Source: CALODP01 sp942492055 (GTDB lineage Bacteria; Bacteroidota; Ignavibacteria; Ignavibacteriales; Melioribacteraceae). From it: a DNA stretch of 64,000 bases. Location of the stretch: positions 558,001-622,000 of the forward strand of contig CALODP010000019.1 in NCBI GenBank assembly GCA_942492055.1. The letters run 5' to 3'. The translations under genes were made by a program, and so were the position numbers. Shown here one piece after another: positions 16,147 through 24,270 of the stretch (its first letter is position 1; each line of letters begins with the position of its first letter). The notes under the pieces were generated by a model that worked only from the letters and a program-made list of their open reading frames with translations, did not search any database and was not told the origin of the DNA.

Positions 16147-17007
16147 CTAAATAATGAAATTGATTGATTCGTTTTCTTCCTTATGGGCTCTTACTATTAC
16201 CTGGGTTGTGTTATAAACCAATGAATAAGGATCAACACTTGATGTTATCCATGAATTCCCTCCGATAACACTGTTATTTCCAATTGTTGTATTTCCACCC
16301 AGAATTACAGCTTGTGAGTAAAGAATTACATTATCCTCAATCGTTGGATGGCGCTTGGTTTGAGCGAGAGATTTATCAACGCTAAGCGCTCCCAGAGTAA
16401 CTCCCTGATAAATTTTCACTTTCTTCCCTATTACGGTTGTTTCGCCAATTACGATTCCGGTTCCGTGGTCGATAAAAAATGGAGAGGCAATTTGAGCCCC
16501 CGGGTGAATATCAACTCCTGTTTTTTCATGCGCGAATTCAGTCATTATTCTAGGGATTATCGGAACTTCCAGATTATGCAAAATATGGGCAATGCGATAG
16601 ATAGTTATAGCTTTGAAGCCGGGATATGCAAGTATCACTTCATCAATATTTTCCGCCGCGGGATCTCCGTTGAAAATATACTCGGCGTCATTCCAAAGCA
16701 TATCATGAATAGCTGGAATTTTCTCAACGAATTTCTCGGCGATTTCATCGGGATTCCCTTTAAGGTTACCATTCAATGATTCTAACAGAATTATCAGATC
16801 CCGCTTAATGAGTTGCAACTTGCCCAGAACATCTTCTTCTGAGTAGTAAACTCTTTCTGAGCAATGAGGAAAAAAGAAATCGGCTAATTCATTTATGTAA
16901 TTTATAGTCCTTGTCTTTATACTGGCTGTTACCGAATGGGATTGTCTTTTCCTGAGAAGTTTTTCGGCAAAACTAATATATAAAGGACTTTTGCTTCTGC
17001 TTGTCAT
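16147..17007 (-). CDS. cysE: Serine O-acetyltransferase
   Basis: This 286-residue enzyme converts serine to O-acetylserine with acetyl-CoA, the first step of cysteine synthesis. A helical N-terminal part is followed by a left-handed parallel beta-helix with hexapeptide repeats (GVDIHPGAQIASPFFIDHGTG, abbreviated; then VIGETTVIGKKVKIYQGVTL). The active-site His lies in FIDHGTG and a second conserved His in KRHPTIED. The layout is that of longer EpsC/SAT proteins. A ribosome site AAAGGA lies 8 bases before the ATG and is complementary to UCCUUU inside the poly-Cys leader ORF 54 bases upstream. Confidence 0.93.
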   Translation of the reverse strand: MTSRSKSPLYISFAEKLLRKRQSHSVTASIKTRTINYINELADFFFPHCSERVYYSEEDVLGKLQLIKRDLIILLESLNGNLKGNPDEIAEKFVEKIPAIHDMLWNDAEYIFNGDPAAENIDEVILAYPGFKAITIYRIAHILHNLEVPIIPRIMTEFAHEKTGVDIHPGAQIASPFFIDHGTGIVIGETTVIGKKVKIYQGVTLGALSVDKSLAQTKRHPTIEDNVILYSQAVILGGNTTIGNNSVIGGNSWITSSVDPYSLVYNTTQVIVRAHKEENESINFII

Positions 17008-17061
17008 AGAGAAGGTCCTTTCTATAAAAATATTATTAATTAGTTCGGATTATGTATAAGG

Positions 17062-17142
17062 CTAGCAACAACAACAGCAAAGGAAGAATTCCTTCGCGGA
17101 AGAAAGTGATAAGGGGCTGTATGTGAATGATATATTTTTCAT
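17062..17142 (-). CDS. Putative poly-cysteine leader peptide controlling cysE-cysK
   Basis: This is a 26-codon ORF too short for routine calling. It begins MKNISFTYSPLS and ends FFLCCCCC followed by TAG. The five Cys codons (17065-17079) directly precede the stop, and the stop lies 54 bases before cysE. Such a Cys run next to cysteine biosynthesis genes is the hallmark of leader-peptide control by charged tRNA-Cys. The RNA segment UCCUUU just before the Cys codons pairs with the cysE Shine-Dalgarno AAAGGA. GAAGG slightly further 5' pairs with the CCUUC just after it. No terminator lies between, so translational rather than transcriptional control is more likely. No Shine-Dalgarno is visible for the leader itself. 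Confidence 0.8.
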   Translation of the reverse strand: MKNISFTYSPLSLSSAKEFFLCCCCC

Positions 17143-17154
17143 AATATAAAATAC

Positions 17155-17184
17155 TTGATAGCGAATGTAGCACAGTATTTTCAA
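17155..17184 (-). promoter_or_regulatory. Probable promoter of the cysE leader
   Basis: On the minus strand TTGAAA (17179-17184) and TATCAA (17155-17160) are separated by 18 bases. Transcription from here would start only about 5-10 bases before the leader ATG, giving a very short untranslated 5' end. A flanking inverted repeat CTTGATA/TATCAAG overlaps both elements and could be an operator. Confidence 0.45.
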
Positions 17185-17267
17185 TATATCAAGAGGGGAT
17201 ACAAAAACGGAGCAAGAAGAGAATGGAAAAATTTCTACACAAAATTGGAGGTTGATATATTATTTAC

Positions 17268-17303
17268 TTGACTCGGACTCTTATTTGGATTAAGTTCAAA
17301 TAA
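17268..17303 (+). promoter_or_regulatory. Palindromic operator/promoter copy 1 (iron-type), before the receptor remnant
   Basis: A 23-bp palindrome with arms TTATTTG and CAAATAA occupies 17281-17303, and TTGACT starts 13 bases before it. The same layout with the same spacing is repeated before feoA. The position next to FeoAB and TonB receptors suggests a metal-dependent repressor of the Fur or DtxR type, but the regulator is not in this window. Confidence 0.7.
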
Positions 17304-17489
17304 AGAATTTTACTAAACTTGTCAGTGACAGTGATAAACAGAAAAAACATAAAGAAAATAGCAGTTTCAAAAAACACAACAGATTTATCTCTAGATTATT
17401 TTACTATCGGTGCGGATAGAGATTCGGCCTATGTTTACGGTCCACAATTACCAAGAAGAATTTATTTTGGTTTCGAATCTTCATTCTAA
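17304..17489 (+). pseudogene. C-terminal remnant of a TonB-dependent receptor
   Basis: An open frame of 61 codons ends at the TAA 17487-17489. It has no normal start: it follows an in-frame TAA at 17301-17303 within the operator. Its translation, NLSVTVINRKNIKK...DYFTIGADRDSAYVYG...PRRIYFGFESSF, is the typical end of an outer-membrane receptor barrel, finishing in an aromatic residue. The whole signal peptide, plug and most of the barrel are missing, while the operator/promoter lies immediately upstream. This looks like one large internal deletion of an iron-regulated receptor gene. Confidence 0.7.
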
Positions 17490-17654
17490 AAATATAACTC
17501 CCATTTAAGGAGAGCGAGGCGGAGCGGACACTACACCTAATTGCCCATTATTACCGCCTCAATCTCTTTAACTAATTACAAATAATTTTCGATAATTATT
17601 CATGAGATCTTTTTCAGAAAGCAACCGAAATTCGGATTAATATTCATTTTTCAC

Positions 17655-17690
17655 TTGACGATCTCCCTTATTTGGACTAGGTTTAAATAA
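17655..17690 (+). promoter_or_regulatory. Palindromic operator/promoter copy 2, driving feoAB
   Basis: A 23-bp imperfect palindrome at 17668-17690 (TTATTTGGA then TTTAAATAA) is preceded by TTGACG at 17655-17660. Spacing and sequence closely match copy 1 at 17268-17303; the two palindromes differ at only a few central positions. It lies 40 bases before feoA, as expected for metal-responsive control of ferrous iron uptake. Confidence 0.75.
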
Positions 17691-17729
17691 CGGAATTAGA
17701 AATAGTTTGTAATAGAGAAGTACGACTGT

Positions 17730-18260
17730 ATGATAACAAGATTAAACTATTGTAACGAAAATACTAAGGTGAAAGTCGCCGAAATAAACGGAGGCCGAGG
17801 TGTTTTTGAGAGCGCGAAAGAATTCGGAATTTTTCCCGGAACGGAATTGGAGTTAACAAAGCGTTTAAATGGCAAAGGCCCGATAAATGTTAAAATTGAT
17901 AACCGACTATTATCTCTTGGAAGAGAATTTGCATCGAAATTGCTGGTTGAGACCGAAGAAGATATTGTAATCGGACTCGATCAGACAAAAAGAGATGACG
18001 TTGTAGAAGTTGAGCAGATGCTTGCAAACGGTGATATCAGATTTCGTTTGTTGGATATGGGGTTGGTAAAAGGTGTTAAGCTCAAAATAATCCGGTTTGC
18101 CCCGTTGGGAGATCCTATCGAGGTGATGATGAACGGATTCAACCTTTCTCTCCGACTTGAAGAGGCCAAGAATATCAAAGTGAAAGTAAAGAGTTTCGGA
18201 AAGACAAGAAACGGATTCGGGAAAGGTAAACTATTCGGATGGAGAGGTTTCGGCAGATAA
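17730..18260 (+). CDS. feoA: FeoA-type protein with two tandem FeoA domains
   Basis: FeoA is a small SH3-like cytoplasmic partner of the ferrous iron transporter FeoB. Ordinary FeoA has about 75-90 residues; this one has 176. Domain 1 (about 8-72) contains VKVAEINGG and EFGIFPGTELEL. Domain 2 (about 88-160) contains DIRFRLLDMGLVKGVKLKIIR and PIEVMMNGFNLSLRLEEAKNI, both with the FeoA pattern of a conserved 'x.lGl.pG..l.l' turn. A basic, Gly/Phe-rich tail (RNGFGKGKLFGWRGFGR) ends the protein. It lies 24 bases before feoB and downstream of the palindromic operator. Confidence 0.85.
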   Translation: MITRLNYCNENTKVKVAEINGGRGVFESAKEFGIFPGTELELTKRLNGKGPINVKIDNRLLSLGREFASKLLVETEEDIVIGLDQTKRDDVVEVEQMLANGDIRFRLLDMGLVKGVKLKIIRFAPLGDPIEVMMNGFNLSLRLEEAKNIKVKVKSFGKTRNGFGKGKLFGWRGFGR

Positions 18261-18284
18261 GCCTTTTCTTACTAGAGGAAACTA

Positions 18285-20432
18285 ATGAAGGAAAATAAAG
18301 AAATTCTCGTAGCACTTGCGGGAAATCCCAATTGCGGAAAAACATCTCTTTTTAATAAACTTGTCGGTGCAAATCAAAAGGTGGGTAACTGGGCCGGGGT
18401 TACGGTTGAAAAATACGAAGGGACTGTTTCCCACAGAGGTTACACAATAAAGGTAATTGATCTTCCCGGAACATATAGTCTTACCACTTATTCTCCAGAA
18501 GAAATTGTAGCAAGAAATTTTTTAGTAGAAGCAGAACCGGATGTTGTAATCAACGTTATTGATTCGACAAATATGGAGAGGAATTTTTACCTTACAACAC
18601 AACTAATAGATTTAAAATCGACTTTGGTTGTCGCGTTGAATATGTTCGATGAATTGGAAAGAGCGGGGACAGAAGTAAACTACGAACAACTTGAGCAACT
18701 ATTCGGAGCCCACATAATTCCAACTTCCGCTACTCAAAACAGAGGGATCGATGATATATTGGATCATATTGTCGAGCTTTATTCCGGAGAAATTTCTGTA
18801 AAAAAAAATAAGCTTTCATTTTCCCAGCCGATCGAAGAATTCATTGATCAATTGGAAATGATATTAAGAGAAGACAAGGAATTATCAGAACAGTTCGATC
18901 CAAGATGGATGGCGATAAAATTATTGGTAAATGATAAGAGCATTTACAAATTGGTTCGCGAACATCCGGTTTGGATAAAGATAAATCCGATTTTAAGTGA
19001 AGCAATTAGGGTTAGCAAATCAAAGTTTAATTCTGATCCTGAATTGATGATAAAAGAAGAGCGGCACGCGTATATAAGAGGAGCAATAAAAGAAACGGTT
19101 ACATTTGCTCCCAAGAAAAGAAAAACAGCCACGGAAATTATAGATTCATTGTTAATAAATAGACTAACCGGACTTCCCATCTTCGCTTTGTTTATGTGGG
19201 GAATTTTCCAAATTACTTTTACACTCGGTGAAATTCCCATGGGGTGGATAGAGGAATTTTTCGGGTGGTTATCGAATTACGCTAATACCATTATCCCTGC
19301 GGGAATAGCTCGGTCGATAATTGTAGACGGAATTATTGCCGGAGTAGGAGGAGTATTAGTTTTTCTACCGAACATTATGATTCTTTTTCTCGCTTTGGCA
19401 TTCTTGGAAGGAACCGGATATATGGCCCGAGCCGCTTTTGTTGTAGATAAAATAATGCATATGTTCGGCTTGCATGGTAAATCCTTTATTCCAATGATTA
19501 CAGGATTCGGTTGCTCTGTTCCTGCCTTTATGGCAACAAGAACACTAAAAAGTGAAAGTGATAGAATCACAACATTGTTGATCATTCCATTTATGAGCTG
19601 TGGCGCTAAATTTCCGGTTTATGTTCTGATAGCCGGTACTTTCTTTCCGCCGGAAGAAGCAGGGAATGTTTTATTCGGGATTTACTTGTTCGGCGTTCTT
19701 ATTGCTTTACTTTCATCGCTTTTCTTAAAGAAGGCAATATTTCACGGGGAATCGGAACCATTCGTGATGGAGCTTCCTCCTTACAGAATGCCTACCTTAA
19801 AAACCCTCCTTTTCCAAATGTGGCATAAGGCTTCGATGTATGTAAGGAAAGCAGGAACAATAATTCTTACCGCTTCGGTCCTGATTTGGCTTGCGAGTAA
19901 TTATCCATATAGTACAAAAGTAGAAGAAGAATATTCGAAAAAGATAACTACAATCGAGCAAAGCCAGGAATATAATTCGGATGAGAAAGAAGAGATTATT
20001 TCCAAACTTAAAACAGAAGAAGCCGCTAGACAGATAGAGTATTCAACTGTCGGAATGGTCGGAAAAGCTATTGAACCTTTGGTGCAGCCTCTTGGATTCG
20101 ATTGGAAAATCGGTATTTCCTTGGTAACGGGAATTGCCGCGAAAGAGATTGTGGTTTCTACAATGGCTACAATATACGCCATAGGCGATTCGGACGAAAA
20201 TTCATATGCTTTAAGGGAAAGATTGTTGGCGAATCCGAATTACGACATACCGATGGCAATATCAATGATGGTGTTTGTTCTTCTATATATTCCGTGCTTT
20301 GCGGCATCAATTGTTTTTCACAGAGAGGCCGGAAGATGGAGATGGACTATGCTCTATGTCTTTTATACAATGAGTATGGCTTGGATTATGTCATTTGTGG
20401 TTTACAACATTTCTAAAATATTTCTTACCTAA
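18285..20432 (+). CDS. feoB: Ferrous iron transporter FeoB
   Basis: This is a 715-residue inner-membrane Fe(II) transporter. The N-terminal G domain shows G1 GNPNCGKTS (about 13-21), G3 DLPGTYSL, G2-type threonines and NMFDE in place of NKxD (G4). A helical spacer follows, then the membrane part with two Gate motifs (FLALAFLEGTGYMARAAFV and GFGCSVPAFMATRTL, abbreviated), LIIPFMSCGAKFPVY, and a C-terminal membrane helix. The length is typical for this class. It is co-transcribed with the tandem FeoA and probably repressed when iron is sufficient through the upstream palindrome. Confidence 0.95.
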   Translation: MKENKEILVALAGNPNCGKTSLFNKLVGANQKVGNWAGVTVEKYEGTVSHRGYTIKVIDLPGTYSLTTYSPEEIVARNFLVEAEPDVVINVIDSTNMERNFYLTTQLIDLKSTLVVALNMFDELERAGTEVNYEQLEQLFGAHIIPTSATQNRGIDDILDHIVELYSGEISVKKNKLSFSQPIEEFIDQLEMILREDKELSEQFDPRWMAIKLLVNDKSIYKLVREHPVWIKINPILSEAIRVSKSKFNSDPELMIKEERHAYIRGAIKETVTFAPKKRKTATEIIDSLLINRLTGLPIFALFMWGIFQITFTLGEIPMGWIEEFFGWLSNYANTIIPAGIARSIIVDGIIAGVGGVLVFLPNIMILFLALAFLEGTGYMARAAFVVDKIMHMFGLHGKSFIPMITGFGCSVPAFMATRTLKSESDRITTLLIIPFMSCGAKFPVYVLIAGTFFPPEEAGNVLFGIYLFGVLIALLSSLFLKKAIFHGESEPFVMELPPYRMPTLKTLLFQMWHKASMYVRKAGTIILTASVLIWLASNYPYSTKVEEEYSKKITTIEQSQEYNSDEKEEIISKLKTEEAARQIEYSTVGMVGKAIEPLVQPLGFDWKIGISLVTGIAAKEIVVSTMATIYAIGDSDENSYALRERLLANPNYDIPMAISMMVFVLLYIPCFAASIVFHREAGRWRWTMLYVFYTMSMAWIMSFVVYNISKIFLT

Positions 20433-20717
20433 GGAATTATATTTGGAGTCCGGGTCGTAATTAAATAATAGCAAAAACAATTTTTGTTGTTGTATCTAAT
20501 TGGCGTAGATCTTAATTTACTACTGTTATTATTGTTCTTATGATTATCAATCTCTGCTTCGGGGCGGAATATCGGGCCGAAAAGGAGTTACATAAATTTT
20601 AAATTCAATTATCCTAAGATCGAGGAGAATTCCAACATCAAGGGATGGATTGATTTCCCCTATTATGGTTTTTAAGGAAAATCTCCATCTCTTGGTTTAA
20701 AGAATGGAGATTTTTTT
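20433..20717 (+). promoter_or_regulatory. Long leader between feoB and the TM1266-like gene, with a hairpin over the ribosome site
   Basis: This 285-bp region has no complete gene. Near its end AAAATCTCCAT (20678-20688) pairs with ATGGAGATTTT (20704-20714), an 11-bp stem followed by more T. The stem contains the GGAG that should serve as ribosome site for the ATG at 20718, so the hairpin is either an attenuating terminator or a translational block. Upstream, 20570-20675 has a frame ending NIKGWIDFPYYGF then TAA that resembles the tail of a decayed outer-membrane protein; this is weak. No known riboswitch class was recognised. Confidence 0.5.
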
Positions 20718-20972
20718 ATGGAAAAAAACTACCACACAGTCACAATCACAGTTTATGATCGGGAATCAGCGTTTCATAAAGTAAGTGAGATACTTCACTC
20801 TTTTGCCGAAGAAATTGTTCTCAGAGTCGGGCATCCGATCAAAGAGCATAATGTTGCCGTAATATTTCTAATACTGAATATGACTCAAGATAGGTTGGGT
20901 GCCTTTAGCGGAAAGCTTGGGCAAATCCAAAATGTGAAAGTAAAATCGACATCATTAAAAATAGACAAATAA
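20718..20972 (+). CDS. TM1266-like regulator (iron-only hydrogenase system regulator type)
   Basis: This 84-residue cytoplasmic protein resembles the TM1266 family, small ACT/NikR-C-like proteins often next to [FeFe]-hydrogenase maturation genes. Matching features are an initial HTVTITVYDRESAFHKVSEILH strand-helix, the IVLRVGHPIKEHNVAVIFLIL segment with Gly-His, and GAFSGKLGQIQNVKVKS. No hydrogenase genes are in the window; here it sits between feoAB and a TonB receptor, so a link to iron status is inferred. Its ribosome site GGAG is inside the stem of the preceding hairpin. Confidence 0.75.
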   Translation: MEKNYHTVTITVYDRESAFHKVSEILHSFAEEIVLRVGHPIKEHNVAVIFLILNMTQDRLGAFSGKLGQIQNVKVKSTSLKIDK

Positions 20973-21003
20973 TACACACACTAATAAGTTGTTTGAGGCA
21001 AAT

Positions 21004-23283
21004 ATGAAATTAAGAACGATACTGTTATTATTGATAGCTTTAAGCACTGTAAATTTCGCTCAAAGCGGAAAAATAGTTGGGAAAATAGTAGATAAAGAAA
21101 CTAATGAAAGCATTTCAGAGGTTCATATTCTAGTCGCGAATACCGGACAGGGAGTTGTTTCGGACGGAAAAGGATTGTTTGCGATTAATGATCTCGAAAG
21201 AAAGAAATATGAGCTAAAATTCTCTCATGTCGGATACGAAGTACTCAATCTGGAAATCGAATTGAACAGCTCAAGCAAGTATATTGAGTTGAAAATGATT
21301 CCTACTTCTGTAAACGTTGGTGAAGTTGTAGTCTCCTCCGCGAAATATAAAAAAACTATTAAGGATGTTCCCTATCCGATGGAAGTAATGTCCTCGCAAA
21401 ACATTGAAAAAACTACCGCTATTACAACTGCTGATCTGATCGCTTCAAAACCGGGAATTTCATTACAACGTGACGGAGTTTGGGGAACAACAGTTACTCT
21501 TAGAGGACTAAGCAAAAATAGTATTGTTACTTTAGTTGACGGAAACAGAATCGAAACAGCAACAAATATTTCAGCCGGCCTTTCGATGATAGACGTTAAT
21601 GATATTGATAGAATAGAAGTAATTAAAGGGGCGGCTTCATCGTTGTATGGCTCGGGAGCTATGGGTGGAGTAGTGAATGTTATAACAAAAGACGGAAACT
21701 ATTCGGAAAATACACGCATAGGAGGAGCTTTCTGGAGCGGGTATAACTCAGTGAATAAAGGAGCAACCGGAAGTTTGAATTTGAATTCAGGAGGAAATAA
21801 TTGGTATCTAAAAGTTGCTAGTACTTTCAGAAGCGCTGATGATGCTGAAACTCCGAACGGAATTCTTAATAACAGCCAATTTAGAGATAACAGTGTATCT
21901 GTCCGTGCTGGACTGAAAACATTTGCCAATCATGAAATTAAAGTTAATTATCAAAGATTTGAAGCGAAGGATGTAGGTATACCCGGAGGTGAGCCATTTG
22001 GACCATTAGCAATTGCGACTTATCCTGAGGAGAAAAGGGATCTTTATAGTGCTTCTTACAGCATTTCAAATATTTCTTCCAAATTAGTAAATGTCGAGAT
22101 GAAATATTATCATCAAAAAATTCATCGAAGTGTGGAAATGATTCCTCAGCCAGGTCGTATTGTTACTCCCAAAGCAGATCATTATACTGACGGCGTTCAA
22201 TTACATTCAAATTGGATTTTCGGGAAAAACCAATTAGTGGTTGGAGCGGATATTTGGCAAAGGGAATATAATGGATTGCGAAAGATTAACAATATTTCAA
22301 AAAAAACTATACTAGTTGACAAAGCCTTACCCGATTCCAAATTCAAAAGCGCAGGTTTATTTGCGCAAGATGAAATTGAACTTGTTCCAAAAAAGTTCAA
22401 AGTTACTTTGGGCGGAAGATTCGATTTGATTAAAATCGAAAACGAAGCATCATATAATCCTGAATATATTATTGTAGATGGCAATAGAATTGATAATCCA
22501 CCGACCAAAAAGCTTCTTTGGAAAAAGAATGAAGAAGATGATTTTTCTTGGAGCGCAAATATTGGACTTATCTATTCGATGACAAAAGAATTGGATTTTT
22601 CTATCAATTTAGCTAAATCATTTAGAGCACCATCTTTGGAGGAACGGTTCGAACATATTAATTTGATGACAAAAACTTATTGGGGAAATCCTGAATTAGA
22701 TCACGAAAAGGGAAGTTTCGTTGACTTAGGAATAAGATATTGGGGACATGATCTTTTCGTTAACGCCAGTGTGTTCGCGAATTGGTTGAATGATTTGGTC
22801 TCGGATGAGAAGATAGATGATAATACATATAGGAAAGTTAATGTCGGAAAAGCCAGATTATATGGTTTTGATTTTTCAACTGAATACAGAGTTTTTAGAG
22901 AAAACGTCATATATGCTTCCGCTGCTTACGTAAGAGGCGAAGATACCGGTAATGATACTGATTTGCCACAAATTGCTTCTCTGAACGGAAGATTCGGAAT
23001 AAGAAGCACCATAAATAATATGGTAGAAATTGATCTTTGCTCGGCATTCTTTGCTGAACAGAATAAAGTAGCGAAGGGAGAAAATGAAACTCCGGGATAC
23101 GGTACAATGAATATTTCAGTCGCCGGAAAGCCGATTGATCTTGGAACTATGAAAATAAAATTAGCTCTGGGAGCCGAAAATATTTTTGATAAGGCTTATC
23201 GAAATCATTTATCTACTTACAGAGGAATTACTCATTTGGAACCGGGAAGAAATATCTTTTTTAAGGTTGGACTTGTCTGGTAG
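21004..23283 (+). CDS. TonB-dependent outer-membrane receptor, probably for an iron compound
   Basis: I start the protein at the ATG 21004 (MKLRTILLLLIALS), which has GAGG upstream and gives a clean signal peptide; an in-frame TTG lies 15 bases earlier. After the signal peptide come a carboxypeptidase-like domain (GKIVGKIVDKETNESISEVH), the plug (KDVPYPMEVMSSQNIEK, ending GAASSLYGSGAMGGVVNVIT) and a barrel with the conserved NLAKSFRAPSLEERFEH and NIFDKAYRNHLS segments. It ends FFKVGLVW. The set resembles siderophore/haem-type receptors; proximity to feoAB supports an iron ligand but does not prove it. Confidence 0.88.
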   Translation: MKLRTILLLLIALSTVNFAQSGKIVGKIVDKETNESISEVHILVANTGQGVVSDGKGLFAINDLERKKYELKFSHVGYEVLNLEIELNSSSKYIELKMIPTSVNVGEVVVSSAKYKKTIKDVPYPMEVMSSQNIEKTTAITTADLIASKPGISLQRDGVWGTTVTLRGLSKNSIVTLVDGNRIETATNISAGLSMIDVNDIDRIEVIKGAASSLYGSGAMGGVVNVITKDGNYSENTRIGGAFWSGYNSVNKGATGSLNLNSGGNNWYLKVASTFRSADDAETPNGILNNSQFRDNSVSVRAGLKTFANHEIKVNYQRFEAKDVGIPGGEPFGPLAIATYPEEKRDLYSASYSISNISSKLVNVEMKYYHQKIHRSVEMIPQPGRIVTPKADHYTDGVQLHSNWIFGKNQLVVGADIWQREYNGLRKINNISKKTILVDKALPDSKFKSAGLFAQDEIELVPKKFKVTLGGRFDLIKIENEASYNPEYIIVDGNRIDNPPTKKLLWKKNEEDDFSWSANIGLIYSMTKELDFSINLAKSFRAPSLEERFEHINLMTKTYWGNPELDHEKGSFVDLGIRYWGHDLFVNASVFANWLNDLVSDEKIDDNTYRKVNVGKARLYGFDFSTEYRVFRENVIYASAAYVRGEDTGNDTDLPQIASLNGRFGIRSTINNMVEIDLCSAFFAEQNKVAKGENETPGYGTMNISVAGKPIDLGTMKIKLALGAENIFDKAYRNHLSTYRGITHLEPGRNIFFKVGLVW

Positions 23284-23319
23284 TTTGGAAAATAAAAACA
23301 AAATTGCGATTATTGTGCT

Positions 23320-24198
23320 ATGACATGGTATCTTCTTGCACTAACTTCGGCAGCCCTTTCAGCGGCTGCCGCGGTTTATGAAAAAAAAACACTTTTTAAT
23401 CTCGGGGCTTTAGAGTTTTCCTTTTTGCTCGCTATTGCTAATCTGGTTTTATCAATTCCGTTCTTTTTTGCATCGGATTTCAACTTGATTTCATTAACCT
23501 CATTAGGGGTGCTATATTTTAAAACTATTTTGGGCTCACTTGCATTTCTTTGCATAATGATCGCCATTAAGAATTTGGAAATAAGCGGCTCCCTTCCTTT
23601 GATTGCACTTACTCCGGGATTCGTTGCTGTTTTCGCCTTTGTTTTATTGGGTGAAAGTCTTTCTATATATGAAATTAGTGGAATTGTTCTACTAATTCTG
23701 GGAACATACATTTTGGATATGAATGGTAATAATAAGCTTCTAAAGCCTTTTACAATTCTTTTCAAATCGGGATACCACAAGTATATTCTCTTTGCTCTAT
23801 TACTTTTTACTACTACTTCTATTCTCGACAAAGTTCTGTTGAAGAATTTCAAATTACCCCCATATTCTTTTTTGGCATTTCAACATCTGTTTCTTTGTGT
23901 GAACTTTTTACTAATCGTACTTTTTTCAAAACGAAAACCTCTCGAGATTATTAAAGGCACACCACGAAAGTATTGGACTTTAATACTTGCTGTTTCCGTT
24001 ATGACCATAGGATATAGATTAACCCAAATTGAAGCGGTGAAGATAGCGAATGTCGCGCTTGTTTTATCGGTAAAAAGGATGTCGGTCTTTTTTGCAGCAA
24101 TCATAGGTGGAAAAATGTTTAAAGAACACAAGCTTTTGCAAAGAGGAATTGCTACACTTATAATTTTAGCCGGCGCAATTTTTATTCTGAATCATTAG
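23320..24198 (+). CDS. EamA/DMT-family membrane transporter
   Basis: This is a 292-residue inner-membrane protein with about ten transmembrane helices in two related halves, as in drug/metabolite transporters. The first half ends near GIVLLILGTYILDMNG; the second contains ILDKVLLKNFKLPPYSF and ends RGIATLIILAGAIFILNH. These proteins export metabolites or amino acids; the substrate cannot be told. It lies 36 bases after the TonB receptor and may be co-transcribed with it. Confidence 0.83.
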   Translation: MTWYLLALTSAALSAAAAVYEKKTLFNLGALEFSFLLAIANLVLSIPFFFASDFNLISLTSLGVLYFKTILGSLAFLCIMIAIKNLEISGSLPLIALTPGFVAVFAFVLLGESLSIYEISGIVLLILGTYILDMNGNNKLLKPFTILFKSGYHKYILFALLLFTTTSILDKVLLKNFKLPPYSFLAFQHLFLCVNFLLIVLFSKRKPLEIIKGTPRKYWTLILAVSVMTIGYRLTQIEAVKIANVALVLSVKRMSVFFAAIIGGKMFKEHKLLQRGIATLIILAGAIFILNH

Positions 24199-24270
24199 TA
24201 TCGATTTGATTTTATATTTCACTTTCTTATCTTGAAATGCACTTCTTTTATGACAATTTAGGAAAGCGCT

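Noticed and set aside
17008..17061. Intrinsic terminator between the poly-Cys leader and cysE
   Set aside because: The stretch is AT-rich without a GC-rich stem followed by a T-run, so a classical transcriptional attenuator is not supported.
20433..20717. Known riboswitch upstream of the TM1266-like gene
   Set aside because: I could not match conserved cores of cobalamin, FMN, TPP, moco or other familiar classes; only the terminal hairpin is clear.
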